This document shows, piece after piece, positions 47,289 through 58,369 of a DNA stretch of 64,000 nt. The first letter of the stretch is position 1. The number at the start of each line of letters is the position of its first letter. Location: the NCBI GenBank assembly GCA_016584495.1, contig WAID01000002.1, positions 1 to 64,000 of the forward strand. Direction: 5' to 3'. The stretch comes from Celoporthe dispersa. Taxonomy: Eukaryota; Ascomycota; Sordariomycetes; Diaporthales; Cryphonectriaceae. The position numbers were made by a program, and so were the translations under genes. The notes below the pieces were generated by a model. That model saw nothing but the letters and a program-made list of their open reading frames with translations, was not told the origin of the DNA and did no database searches.

Positions 47289-47689
47289 TATACTTCGCTC
47301 CTCATCCCCGATGTGCCCAGATGCCTGGGAGCTCGGTGCCATCAACGTTCTCGATTCTTCTAGACGAGTCCGTTCGCAAGGCACGCGGTTCGAGATCGTA
47401 GAAGTCGATCTTGGCAACTCGGTCAAGACCTCAGCAGCACGGAGGTAGCAAGCGGGTGCTATGAATTATACGGCGCGGACAGGTAAGGCCGCAGAGATGC
47501 AAAAGCTCTCCATCTGCTATATTCGATCCGTTACTTGTCAAAGCTTACAGTAGCTGTTACTGTCCACTCTCTCAGGGTAAAGTGTACCTGTAGAGCGAGA
47601 GGTATGTGCTGCGAGATCCTGCCATCCGATAGCAAATGTCAGTTGTTCGTCCGAGTCTCATCCGCCATCGCCCATCGCCCATCCCCTCC
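47289..47689. other. Convergent intergenic region
   Basis: About 400 bases between the 3' ends of the Swt21-like (+) and Zip2-like (-) genes. Nothing recognised. Confidence 0.6.
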
Positions 47690-50522
47690 TTACCAGTTCC
47701 ACAGCTCGTCAATAGTTCTGCTGACGTGCTCCAAGACCCTCGGACCTACCAGCTGCCCAAAGCGGCGTATCCTCTCGGCCCTGTTCATCGTCACAAAGGT
47801 ACCTAGGCCATACTGCGTCAAATCTTCCCCGTCGGCCCCGGGCCCCATGTGCTTCAGCTGGCCCACGACAGCCTGGGCCGCAAAGACATTGAAGCCTGCC
47901 CTCCTCAGGAAGAGCTCCCAGAGCGTCTCGGCCTCAAGCAGGCCAGTCAACATATTTGGCTGGGCCAGACCGTACCGGCTGATGCTAGAAGCCACCCAGG
48001 TTGCCAGTGTCTTGTCTCCTCCGCCGACATAATGCACCTGGGTGCTGCAGCAGAGACCGCCCGTGAATCCCTGGAGCTCTTGGATCGCGACCAGGTCGGA
48101 TGTCGAGATCTCGTTCAGTGCATCGCCACTGCCTCCTTCGCCTCCTATGAGAACAATGAGACGCTCATATCGTACTGAGGCTTTCTCGACTCGTTCTTGG
48201 ACCATGCTCTTGGTAGTTCCCGGCCTGGGCTTCTGGCGGACCCGAATCAGGGACGTGATGATGAGTCCTGTATTTGGCGATACAGAGACATCGGCATCAT
48301 TAGCAAGATTAGGGACAACTTCGGTTCGAGCAACCGAGCCCTGCCGCCAAACAGAGGCATTGTGGCCATCATAATCCCTCTCGATCAGAGTCAGGTCTGG
48401 AATGAGCCCTTTGATAGTCCAGAGCAAACGTGCAGGTATTTTAATAGATATAAAGACTGTCAGCGGGGTCGCTGGGAGCTGGAGTGACGGACAGGGTGTG
48501 CTCTGCTTCACTGCTGCTTGCTTCGCGGTCTGACTGTCGGGCTTTTTATCGTCGCTCTCTGGTGTTGGAATATTCTTGAGCATTGCCTTCTCTGTTGGAT
48601 TTGCCCCAGCTCCAGTTTTCCGAGGGCCGAAATACTTGCTGTGTGTCCACGGCTTCTCCTTGGGCGCATGGACTTCCATATAATTCGCCAGCAGCCTTGC
48701 AGAGGCCCCAGGGGAGTCCCCTACCAAGAGGGACGGGACCTCGTTCTCAGCCATCTGCTGCGACGACGGCTTTGCGGAAGTTCGGGGCTTCTTAAATATT
48801 CCTCTGTCTTTGATGGCCATGGACCTCTTCCTTACGATGTCCATTAGGTTGTCCCCGGTGATGCTCTCCTTTTGGCTTCGACCTCGATCTCCTCATACAT
48901 ATCCTGGCCTTCGAAAGCCATGGGAAAGTTCCGCCGTTGCACGAAGTCCAGACTCGTGAGGATCTCGCTTGCTTCGGGAGGTCTGAGCAAATTCTGGACA
49001 AGAGGGTCACCCGCGTCCACGGTCTCCTTCAAAAACGCAAGACTGGCCTCAGGGCTCAGTGGCTTCCATACCAGCTTGCTCTCAACAGTCTTGTGTACGG
49101 GCCAGCGAGGAAACCGGAAAAGATTTTCAGTCCCAGCCTGCATCCACTGGAAGATAGCTCTCGCGTCGTTGTGAAGTCTTGCCCACCCATGGTCGGGACG
49201 CGAGAAGTCCATGACGGGAACGCGAACACGGGCGGTCGCGTCAACCTCCTTCAGTTCTTCTTGTTCAACGATATTTTCCATCTTGCCTGCTGCTGCCTGC
49301 AGCTGCTCTTGCAGGGCATCGTCCGATAAGTTCTGAAGACATGCCCTCTCAAGCCCGAGGTCCAGGTCCATTGCCCCCTCGACAAAGTCTTTGAATGCGT
49401 GTGGGCCAGAAGGACCTGGCAGCTCCGGAGCCTCATCGATCAACAGGGGCGCATCTACCTTGAGATCTTCGAGGCTCTGTCGAGGGTACTCTAGAAGTAC
49501 CTCGTGGTCGGCCATGGTGAAGTTTTCCTGCAGGAACTCGCGGATAGGAGAGGTGTTCTCGCTCCACACATCCTGGTGCTCTCCGAGCATAGCCTCCTCG
49601 ATGGCATGAAAGTTATCGTTGAGTAATGAACTCGAGTCTGACGGTACGGGGAGAGGGCCGGGATCGAAACCTGCTGTAAGGAAGTCATGGCCAAGTTTGG
49701 GGCTCGCAAGAGGTGTCAATTTCTTCTCCACGCGTGTGTTCTGTAAAGAGGGCGTCAGGCTCGCAATGGGATGATCAACATGACTTTTGTTCTTTCACGA
49801 CCAGGAAGACTCACCTTTTCACAGCTGACCTCCCCGATCAGGAACCTCATCTGGTCCTCCCTAGTGAATTCGTGCCTGCGTTGGTTGACGAGATATCTAG
49901 CGCTGTCTTCGGTGACCGCCAGCCTCTCCCCCTCGACCTTCCTCACCAGGTCTTCGAACCGCGCTCGAACTTTTGATGACAGCTCCATGCCTTCTCCATC
50001 CTCCAAGTTCTGCGGGTCAAGCGGCAGCCTGTGGTTCTTTATGGAGCCCAGCACGGCAGCGCGACGTGCTGCGTTCTCTCTCTCGAACGCTCTCATGTCC
50101 CATCCGTTGTCCGTTCTGAGAATGGGCAGCTCGAGCTTCAGGCCCGCCACGTTGACCGAGTCGTACACTTCCTGCGTGAGCTTCTCGGCTTCCCCATCCG
50201 TGAGGGAGCGTCGGACCTCCTGGATGAGCCTCAAGGCGTCGTTTGTGGTGGAAGGCTTCTCCCACGGCGACGGCGTTGGAATCTCCAGTTCAGCAAGGTG
50301 GCTGTGATCAGTGAAGCCATCCTCGCCTGTTTCTGGGATGGTACTCTGGATCAAAGGCCCGAGGAGGTGGGCGATAGAGAAGGAGCTCAGGCGGTAATCT
50401 GTCACGAGGTTGTTCTCGTAGGCATACTGCATAACCTCATCCATGACGGTATCATCCCATGTATCCACACACGGCTCCTCAGGTGTCGTCTCCTGGAGAC
50501 TGTGGTATTCGTACTCCTCCAT
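47690..50522 (-). CDS. XPF-like protein, candidate Zip2/SHOC1 meiotic crossover factor
   Basis: Two-exon gene of about 925 codons. Exon 1 (50522-49813) starts MEEYEYHSLQETTPEEPCVD; intron at about 49744-49812 with a GTGAGT donor and ACAG acceptor; exon 2 continues NTRVEKKLTPLASPKLGHDF. One frame change near 48855 (EAKRRASPG | NLMDIVRKRS). The C-terminal third looks like an inactive XPF nuclease fold followed by a tandem helix-hairpin-helix: YERLIVLIGGEGGSGDAL, ISTSDLVAIQELQGFTGGLC, VHYVGGGDKTLATWVASSIS, then LWELFLRRAGFNVFAAQAVV and VTMNRAERIRRFGQLVGPRV. The XPF catalytic ERK...D signature is not seen. The Zip2/SHOC1 family (ZMM crossover proteins, partner Spo16) has this architecture, hence the candidate call. 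The N-terminal two-thirds is unfamiliar to me. Confidence 0.5.
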
Positions 50523-51087
50523 TCTGGCGGCTCTGGCCCTTTAGGTAGACGGATGTGCTGGGAGATGATGTGGTGTGGTGATTCTGCGCAGGGTTTGTTG
50601 GAATAGGAGAAGATGGAGGAGCGAGGATTAAGATGAGGTGTGGTGGATTTCGAGCTAATATGCTGTATAACAGGAGGCGAGGATCGAGATGTACAGGATG
50701 ACAGTATAGTCGAAGGACTCCAATAAATGTAAAGATGGAAGCGGAGGAGAGAGTAGTTGAAAGGAGGTCAAGCAAAAGACAAGTCTATGTGTGTGGTGGC
50801 TGCTCTTACTAGAACGGAAAGCGCACCACAGCACACCTAATTTTCCTCCTTCCCCTTTTCCTCCTTCTCGTCTCTCTCAACTTTTGATCCCGCAACTTCA
50901 ACAAGCGCGCATTCTTTTTGCGTAACAAGACACACCCAAAGCTGGGCATGGCTGCAAATGCAAGGAGAGAAATCATGCTCAAAAGGAAAAGAAAAAAAAA
51001 AAGAAAAAATGCAACAAGGTAAGAGATCAATGTCGCTAATGCTCTCAAGGGCAACAGCACCTTCTCGCCGCCCTCCTGTCCCCTTTC
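50523..51087. other. Intergenic region upstream of Zip2-like gene
   Basis: Presumed promoter of the Zip2-like gene and 3' end of the LYC1-like gene. Contains an A-rich stretch at 50980-51010. No ORF of note. Confidence 0.6.
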
Positions 51088-52321
51088 TCAACCCCACGCA
51101 AACTTCTCGTTCGCGACCCAATCGACAGCGGCCGTCTCCTCATCGCCGTACCACATCAGGCTGGCGATGCTGCTCTGCTCCCTGTCCACGAGCGTGTACT
51201 CGAGCCCGCTCTTGGCCGCCGCCTTCAGTAGCAGCGCCGAGGGGTTCCACATCTGGATGTCGAAAGACCGCCACTCGAGGGCCTCGCGCTGGGCCAGCGA
51301 GATGATCTCCCTGAGGCCCTCCGCGACGTAGTCCTCGGATGCGCTGTCCTCGTCCTCGATCACGAACCGCAGCATGTGAAACGTGTTGTTCTCAATCTTC
51401 TCCAGGTCGCCATAGTACCCTCGTGTCCACGCGGCCCAGATCCTCCGCCCGGGCTCGCCATACAGGCCGCCACGGACCTCGGGCGTCTTTCCGAACATCT
51501 GCTTCGTGATGAAGTCCTCGCGCATCATGTGCCACAGGAACTGGTCCAGGTCAGGTATCAGCGCCGCACACACCTGCTTCTTGCTGCCCGTTGACGGCAA
51601 CTGTCTCGCGCGACGCTCCATCGCTGTGCGCACGATCGCCTCGTCCTCGTGGCACAGGATGGCGAGGTCGTGGTAGCCGAGGACCTTCACCTTGGGAGGT
51701 GAGGATGGTGCACTACCGGGTGGGGGAGCAGCGGAGCGCCGCAGCGGGCTTGAAGCTGAGGTGGGAGCTCTCGAAGGCTGCCCAGCCGTGGTTTGCGTAG
51801 AAGGCCTTGCCGATGTCCGAGTAGAGGACGGAGAAGAGCGAGCGCGTGACGGCCGTCTCCTTCTCGTCGGCGCTGGGCTCCCTGCGTCCTACAGACCAGT
51901 CCTTCAGCTTCTCTCCCAGCTCGCTCATCATCCTCGAGGCGTAGCCCTTGCCGCGGTACGTGGGGTTGGTGAAGACGGACCCGACGTTGTGGGCGATGCC
52001 CTCCTGCACCGTCACCTGTCCGTCAGGGCCGAGCCGGCTGGCGAGTGCACGCTTGCGCAGCGTCTCGCAGCTGGCATAGATGGGCCTGTTGTCCGGGATG
52101 CCGTTCCGGTCTGTCAGGATCCAGTGGGTGACACCCCCATTCTTGGCCAGGGGAACAGTCATCAGGAATTCCTCCCGCTTCAGATAGTCTTCATAATTGA
52201 GGGGACCACCCCACATGGGATGGTGAAGCCCCCATACATGGAGAAGCTCGGCTCTGGTCGATTCTGCCAACCCGAGGTCCGGTGAGTCTGCCGGCGGGAG
52301 ATCGTTCGTATGGGAGCCCAT
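51088..52321 (-). CDS. LYC1-type lysine N-acetyltransferase family protein (GNAT)
   Basis: GNAT-fold enzyme; the fungal LYC1 family is named for lysine N6-acetyltransferase of yeast lysine catabolism. From ATG 52321 (MGSHTNDLPPADSPDLGLAE): LGLAESTRAELLHVWGLHHP, then the acetyl-CoA loop in VGSVFTNPTYRGKGYASRMM (R-G-K-G-Y-A), SLFSVLYSDIGKAFYANHGW, followed by the family's second half: VLGYHDLAILCHEDEAIVRT, LIPDLDQFLWHMMREDFITK, RIWAAWTRGYYGDLEKIENN, and EYTLVDREQSSIASLMWYGD, ending VANEKFAWG. One frame change near 51710 joins the halves. No intron seen. Lysine as substrate is assumed from the family and is unproven. Confidence 0.8.
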
Positions 52322-53529
52322 GGCTACAGATCGTTGTGCGCACGCACACTGCAAGGAGGAAGGAAAGAGAGAGACAGAGAGAGAGAGACAGAACAAAAAG
52401 AGAGCACAAAGGACAGAGGTGTGTTTGTCAGGAGTGAAAACGTCTCTCGGGTTATGAACAAGTAATGGTGAACTGAACAGCCTCACGCCCTGATCGGGTG
52501 TCTCACACCAGCACAAGACATTCGGCCTATTGGATTGTATAATCTGGTAGGTGAAAGGGGTCCACGATATTCCATCAAGTTGAAGGGTAATGAGGAGGAA
52601 GAAGCTATCGAGAGAGGGAACAAAGGACAGATAACGAGTAAGACGTTGTACGCCAGCCCGCAACACACAACCCACGAGGCTCATCGGTTCTTATACTTAT
52701 ATCCCCACGTGTGTTCCTTCCGGCGCAACAGGAAAACCGGATCCACAGCCACGACTACAAAGAGAGCTCTAGACTGTAATCATCATCCCTGCAGCACTTG
52801 CCATGCCCGCCCGTCGGTAAGGCCGCTCGCTGCTGCGTATGTACCTATCTCCCCTCCCCCATGATCAACCCTTCGCTGTGTGTGTTGGCCAAAACCTACA
52901 CCGACCATCTCTCTCCCACCCAAGACCAACTAGCCAGAGAAGCCCAGATGACCACTGCTGAGAAGACAAAGGAAAAGCTTAATAAAATAAATAAAAAAAC
53001 ACCAACCAACCAACCAGGAAACCAGAAGGGAGCCAAGCCATCCTCTCACGAGACTCGACCGTGCTACCTGCCCGCCCTCTTTTTTGTATTTCTGAAACGT
53101 AACTTCTACGTCAATCCCGCCCATCCTAAGATCCAAAGGGGGCGTTGGCTGCTCCCGGGTCTGTGATAGAGGGGCGGCGCCGGTACGGGAGTCCACTTAA
53201 GCCGCTGGTTGCCGGCCTGTGGCCACGGCGGTCTGAAAGAGCCTCCCGCCGGCACTCGACCACTCAAGAGAGGCAGTTCGAGAGGACATGGTGCAGGGCG
53301 GTGGAGATGTTGATCTGCAGGGTCCTTGCTAGTAGCCACAACCCCCCCCCCCCCTCTCTCCCAGGCGAGGGAGGACTGATTGGCAACTCGGCAGCTCGGT
53401 ATCTCGGATCATTTACACGTTGTCTTCAGTCTCTGTCCGACGTCTATTGACCCTATAGCCCCACAGAACACTCTCTCGTCCCCTCAGCAGCCACTTGCCG
53501 GTCCTGGCTCCCCTCAGTGGCCGTGTCCG
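52322..53529. other. Intergenic region between LYC1-like and CCT1 genes
   Basis: GA-rich leader at 52360-52400, purine-rich segments, and a 13-base C-run at 53342-53355. No conserved ORF. Confidence 0.6.
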
Positions 53530-55289
53530 TCATCCTCCTCCCCCCCTCTGCTCCGGATCCAGTTTTACGAGGGTGTCGATTCGCAATATTGCTATGCATG
53601 CCTCCACCGCGCTCTTGAGCTGTCGCACCTTGCTCATGCTCGGCTCCAGCACGCCGGCCTTGATCTCGTCCACGACCTTGCCCTTCATCAGGTCCAGTCC
53701 GTAGTTCTTGTAGCCCTTCTTCTTGGCCACCGTCTTCTCGTCCTCGCTGGCGTCTCCCTCGGCAATCCGTTGTGACAGCGCGTGGCGCGATCGGAGCTGG
53801 GCCACCAGTTCTGAGGCGTCCTTGGCAGCGTTCACTGCGAGTGTCTTGGGGATGACCATGAGTGACTGGGCGAACTCACCGATGGCCAGCTGCTCCCTGG
53901 AGCCAACGGTGCCGGCAAACTCTTCCAAGTAGATGTGCAGGGCCGTCTCGACGGCGCCGCCGCCCGGCACGATGCTCCCGCTCTCCAGGGTGCGCTTGAC
54001 AGCCATCAGGGGAGTCGTGGATGGACCGCTCCATCTCGTCCAGGGTGAACTCGTGGGGGCCCCGCAGGATCAGTGATGCCGAGGAGTGAGTCTTGGTCCC
54101 CTTGACCAGGATGCACTCGTCGTCCGAGATGCGTTCCTGCACGACCTCCTCGGCGTGGCCGAGGTACGAGGGGTCGAACCGCTCGTCGCCGTTCAGGTCA
54201 GACAGGGTGCTCAGCAGCGTCGCCCCGGTCGCCTTGGCTATCCGCCGCAGGTCCTCCTTCTTGCACCTCCGAACGGCCATGGCGCCCCTCTCGATGAACA
54301 GCTTGAGGCACAGGTCGTCAATGCCCTTGGTGGTCAGGACGACGTTGGCGCCCGCCTTCAGGATCATCTCCACCCGCTCCATGACCATGCCGGACTCCCT
54401 CGCGCGGATCTGCTCCAGCTGCTGGGGGTCGTCCACCGTGATCTGCACGCCTAGCTTCATGCGCTCCTTCTGTAGGTTCATGTCCAGCACGGCAATCTTG
54501 GCGTCCTTCACGTGTGTCTTCATCGCTTGCGAGGCGACAGTGCAGTTCAACGCGTACCCGTTGACGAGGATGGACTCCAGCGAGCTCTTGCCGTGTGCCT
54601 TGAGGATGTTCACCGCCTTTACGGGATACTTGGTCTCGTTCCTGTTGTTTGTGGTCTTGACGGCCTGGATCGCATCAACCACCATGTTGGCGAAGAAGTC
54701 GGAGTCGGCGCCGATGATCTTGGACGACATGGAGGTCTTGGCGATGTTGAGCAGCGACTCGCGCCCGAGCTTCTCCACCTTGATGCTGACGTTCTCGTTC
54801 ATGTACTTGATAGCCTCGCGCATGGCCAGGCGGTAGCCTGTGATGATCGTCGTGGGGTGTATCCGGTTCTTCATCAGCTCGTTCGCCCTCCGCAGGAGCT
54901 CGGCGGCGATGAGCACCACCGAGGTCGTGCCGTCACCGACCTCCTTGTCCTGTTGCTGAGCAAGGTCGACCAGGATCTTGCCGGCGGGGTGCTCGACATC
55001 GAGAAGGCTGAGGATCGTCGCGCCGTCGTTGGTGACCGTCACGTCTCCTATGTCATCCACCATCATCTTGTCGAGGCCGCTGGGGCCGAACGAGCTCCTG
55101 ACGACATTGGCTATAGCCTGCGTGGCAACCACTGTGATGGGCCGTCAGAGAGACCGCCTTGATATTGTCCCGGCAGGCGTGTGAAAAGCTGTTCTGCTTA
55201 CCATTCTGGTCCCGGATGTCTGCTCCAGAAATCTTCTGTCCGCCCAGGAACAGCGTGCCCTCCCGCGGCTGCTCGAACATAGACGCCAT
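53530..55289 (-). CDS. CCT1: T-complex protein 1 subunit alpha (CCT1/TCP-1) chaperonin
   Basis: Alpha subunit of the cytosolic TRiC chaperonin that folds actin and tubulin. Exon 1 (55289-55200) is MASMFEQPREGTLFLGGQKI SGADIRDQN; an intron at about 55137-55199 (GTAAGC donor, ACAG acceptor) precedes VVATQAIANVVRSSFGPSGL. Chaperonin signatures are plain: GLDKMMVDDIGDVTVTNDGA, ILVDLAQQQDKEVGDGTTSV (ATP site GDGTT), KISSESILVNGYALNC-like region, LILRGPHEFTLDEMERSIHD and, after a frame change at the run near 54012, KRTLESGSIVPGGGAVETAL and AVNAAKDASELVAQLRSRHA. The end is ILRIDTLVKLDPEQRGGG-G. Length (about 565 codons) fits CCT1. It is transcribed divergently from ProRS. Confidence 0.93.
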
Positions 55290-55884
55290 GTCGACAGGTT
55301 GGCTTTCGGTCGAAAGGAGCTGGGACGGTGTAAAGGTCGTCTCTGCGCGTTGCCTGGAGTGCTTTGTCGAGAGTCGGGTAGGAAAGGACTGGACACGCTG
55401 TGCACGTTCGCAGGGCAAGTACGGGGCGAGCTGCTGGTGGGACTTGAGCTTGCGTCGCGACTACCAACTTTTCAGGCCAGGGGAGCCCTCCCCCAGGGAA
55501 AGCGCGTGCCTGCAGCTGTAATTGGCTGCAGCTGGCTAGCGGGTGTAGTGGCAGAACCCCACCTGCCCAACCTGCCCCTCCAAAGCTTTTGATGAGGGCA
55601 CCCGACCAGAAATTCACCATAGAATTCCTTAGTAGGCCCAAATTTATCACTGCCGAAGCGTATCAGTCACACACGCACACGCACCCACCTGCAACGCTGT
55701 TCCTGATAACTTCGCCTTGTCTCGCGTGCCGTGTGTCACAGATACTTGTTGTCACGATCCCTATTCTCCTCCACTGCGGCCCACCGTTTACTTTCGTCTC
55801 TCTATCTCTCTCTCTTCTCTCTCTCTCTCTCTTACTCTCTCCCTCCCTGCGTAGGATTTACCCTGAGCAACAGGCACAGTCAAG
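55290..55884. promoter_or_regulatory. Divergent promoter region, CCT1 / prolyl-tRNA synthetase
   Basis: About 600 bases between the start codons of two divergent housekeeping genes. A CT-rich stretch at 55800-55845 (TCTCTCTCTTCTCTC) precedes the ProRS start, as is common at fungal transcription starts. No specific factor site identified. Confidence 0.55.
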
Positions 55885-57953
55885 ATGGCGGACGCCCCTC
55901 CTCCCTGAGCAGTCAAAGTCGGCGATAAAGAAGGCTGAGAAGGCCGCCAGGATGGCCGCCGAGAAGGCTGCCAAAGCTGCCAAACAGGCGACGCTCGCGG
56001 TCGGCCAGGGCAAGAAGACTGATGACATTATCGGCATTACGACTAAGAAGGAGGTCGATTTCCCTACGTGGTACCAGGAGGTTGTCCTGAAGGCCGAGAT
56101 GATCGAGTACTACAACGAGGTGCGCTGCAGATTCCATGCCACCACACTCAGATGCCTATGCCTATGCCTTCCACCTCTGCCTCAGGTCTGACTGATACCT
56201 CGCCTCAAGATCTCTGGCTTCTTTATCATGCGTCCTGCAAGCATGTACATCTGGAACGTCATTCGCAAGTGGTTCCAGGAGAGGATCGAGGCAATGGGTG
56301 TGGAGGAGACCAGCTTCCCCATGTTCCTGTCCTCGAAATCCCTCGAGAAGGAGAAGGGTGAGCGCTACCACTCCTAGGTCTTATATGGTGTTTGCGCCTG
56401 CGGAGGTGTGTGTCCTGAGTGCTCATGCCGCCATATAGATCACGTCGAGGGTTTCGCCCCCGAGTTGGCCTGGGTTACGAAAGCGTGAGTCCAATCAGTT
56501 CCGTAATGGCTTTTCAGTCCGCTAACCAGTCTCCAGGGGTGACAAGGATCTTGAGGTCTGCACGATCCACTGTTGAAGCTCTTCCTCAGAGACCAGCCAG
56601 CTTACACATGCATAGGTTCCTGTGGCTGTCCGTCCAACCTCGGAGGCCGTCATGTATCCCTACTACTCCAAATGGATCCGCAGCCACCGAGATCTGCCCT
56701 TCCGCCTCAACCAGTGGAACTCCGTCGTGCGATGGGAGGCCAAGCAGACCACCCCCTTCCTCCGTGCGAGAGAGTTCATGTGGCAGGAGGGCCACACGGC
56801 ACACCTGACCGAGGAGCTGGCTGGCCAGGAGGTCCTGGAGATCCTTGAGCTGTACGCTGGTGTGTACGAGCAGCTGCTGGCCGTCCCGGTCGTCCGCGGC
56901 AGAAAGACCGAGAACGAGAAGTTTGCCGGCGGTTACTATACAACCACAGTCGAGGGCTACATCCCATCCAACGGTCGTGGCATCCAGGGTGCGACATCCC
57001 ACTGCCTGGGCCAAAACTTTAGCAAGATGTCAGTGCCCAGGCCCCTCGTCCTTGTTAAATGAGATACTTAAGGATCTGACCCGGAGCAGGTTCGACATCA
57101 CGGTAGAGGACCCCTCTGAGAAGGGTAAGCACATCAACGTATGGCAGAACTCGTGGGGCCTGTCCACCCGAGTGATCGGTGTCATGGTCATGATCCACGG
57201 TGACGACAAGGGCCTCGTCCTCCCTCCTCGGATCGCGAAGCTCCAGGTCATCATCATCCCGCTCGGCATCACCGCAAAGACTACCGAGGAGGTGAAGCAG
57301 AAGCATGGAGAGAAGGTGGAGCAGCTGGCCGTCGACCTCAAGAAGGCTGGTGTCCGCTGTGATGTTGACACCCGTGATGGCTACACGCCTCCATGGAAGT
57401 TCAACGACTGGGAGCTCAAGGGCGTCCCCCCTGCGGGTCGAGTTTGGGTAAGCTAGCCACCGCGTCGCCTTCTTGAAGTTTAATTTGCTACTGCAGACGG
57501 GTTGACTCAAAGCTGTACAGCCCCAAGGACATGGAGAAGGACGTGATCAGCTACGCACGCCGTGACACCGGCGAGAAGGGCACGATCCCCATCTCCGAGA
57601 TGGCGACCAAGGTTCCCGAGCTGCTCGAGACCATCCAGCAGGACCTGTATAATAAGGCCGACGCCGCCTACAAGGCCCACCGGATCCAGGTCACCGAGTG
57701 GGAGAAGGTGGTCCCAGCTCTTGATGCCAAGAACGTCGTCCTCATCCCCTTCTGCCTGGCACCCGACTGCGAGGAGAAGATCAAGGACACGACCAAGAGC
57801 AAGGACGAGCACGGCAACGAGCGCATGGGCATGAAGAGCCTGTGCATTCCCTTTGAGCAGCCCGAGGGACTGGTCAAGGGCGAGACTAAGTGCCTGAACC
57901 CCACCTGCGGGAAGCTCGCCGAGTCCTGGGTCCAGTTCGGCAGGAGCTACTAG
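55885..57953 (+). CDS. Cytosolic prolyl-tRNA synthetase
   Basis: Class II aminoacyl-tRNA synthetase charging tRNA-Pro; archaeal/eukaryotic type with C-terminal zinc-binding domain. From ATG 55885 (MADAPP): a Lys/Ala-rich helix (SAIKKAEKAARMAAEKAAKA), KKEVDFPTWYQEVVLKAEMI, SGFFIMRPASMYIWNVIRKW, motif-2 region VAVRPTSEAVMYPYYSKWI, RWEAKQTTPFLRAREFMWQE, motif 3 AGGYYTTTVEGYIPSNGRGI and CLGQNFSKM. The anticodon domain follows (LQVIIIPLGITAKTTEEVKQ) and the C-terminal Cys pairs (IPFCLAPDCEEKIKD, CLNPTCGKLAESWVQF). Introns lie at about 56119-56209, 56357-56438, 56487-56535, 56555-56613, 57027-57089 and 57449-57520. Frame changes occur at CCTCCC near 55903 and at a six-C run near 57428. All expected domains are present. 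Confidence 0.92.
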
Positions 57954-58369
57954 AACAGGGAGGGTTCCGGAGCTGGCTGCTCCGCTGGGCACAGGATCCT
58001 TGATGAGTTCCTCATAGATCTCTTTTTTGCGCAAAACCAAAAAAAGGTGGATTTGAACGTAGACGAGAGTCGAGAATACCATGGTAGCAACGGTCATGTC
58101 TAGCTAAAATGAGAGAAGACAAATCCTCTGTCCTAATCACTACAAGTGTATCGAGTGTCTTTGGGTACTTGAGTACTTTATTCAGAGGAAGAAGAAAGAC
58201 AAAAAAAAAAAGTACTTCATCAATATCTGTAGAGAAGGAATATATGAAGTTCTCAAGAGGCAACATGCCCGGTTGGTCATACACAGATCAAAATCCTCAC
58301 GTCTGCGATAAATTGACAGTATTTATGTCTCCCTCTCCAAGCCATCTCATACCCTCTTCTTCCTTGGCC
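57954..58369. other. Convergent intergenic region
   Basis: About 400 bases between the 3' ends of ProRS (+) and the P450 (-). A-run at 58202-58211. Nothing else recognised. Confidence 0.6.

Noticed and set aside
54086..55162. Long + strand ORFs opposite CCT1
   Set aside because: Antisense to highly conserved chaperonin sequence.
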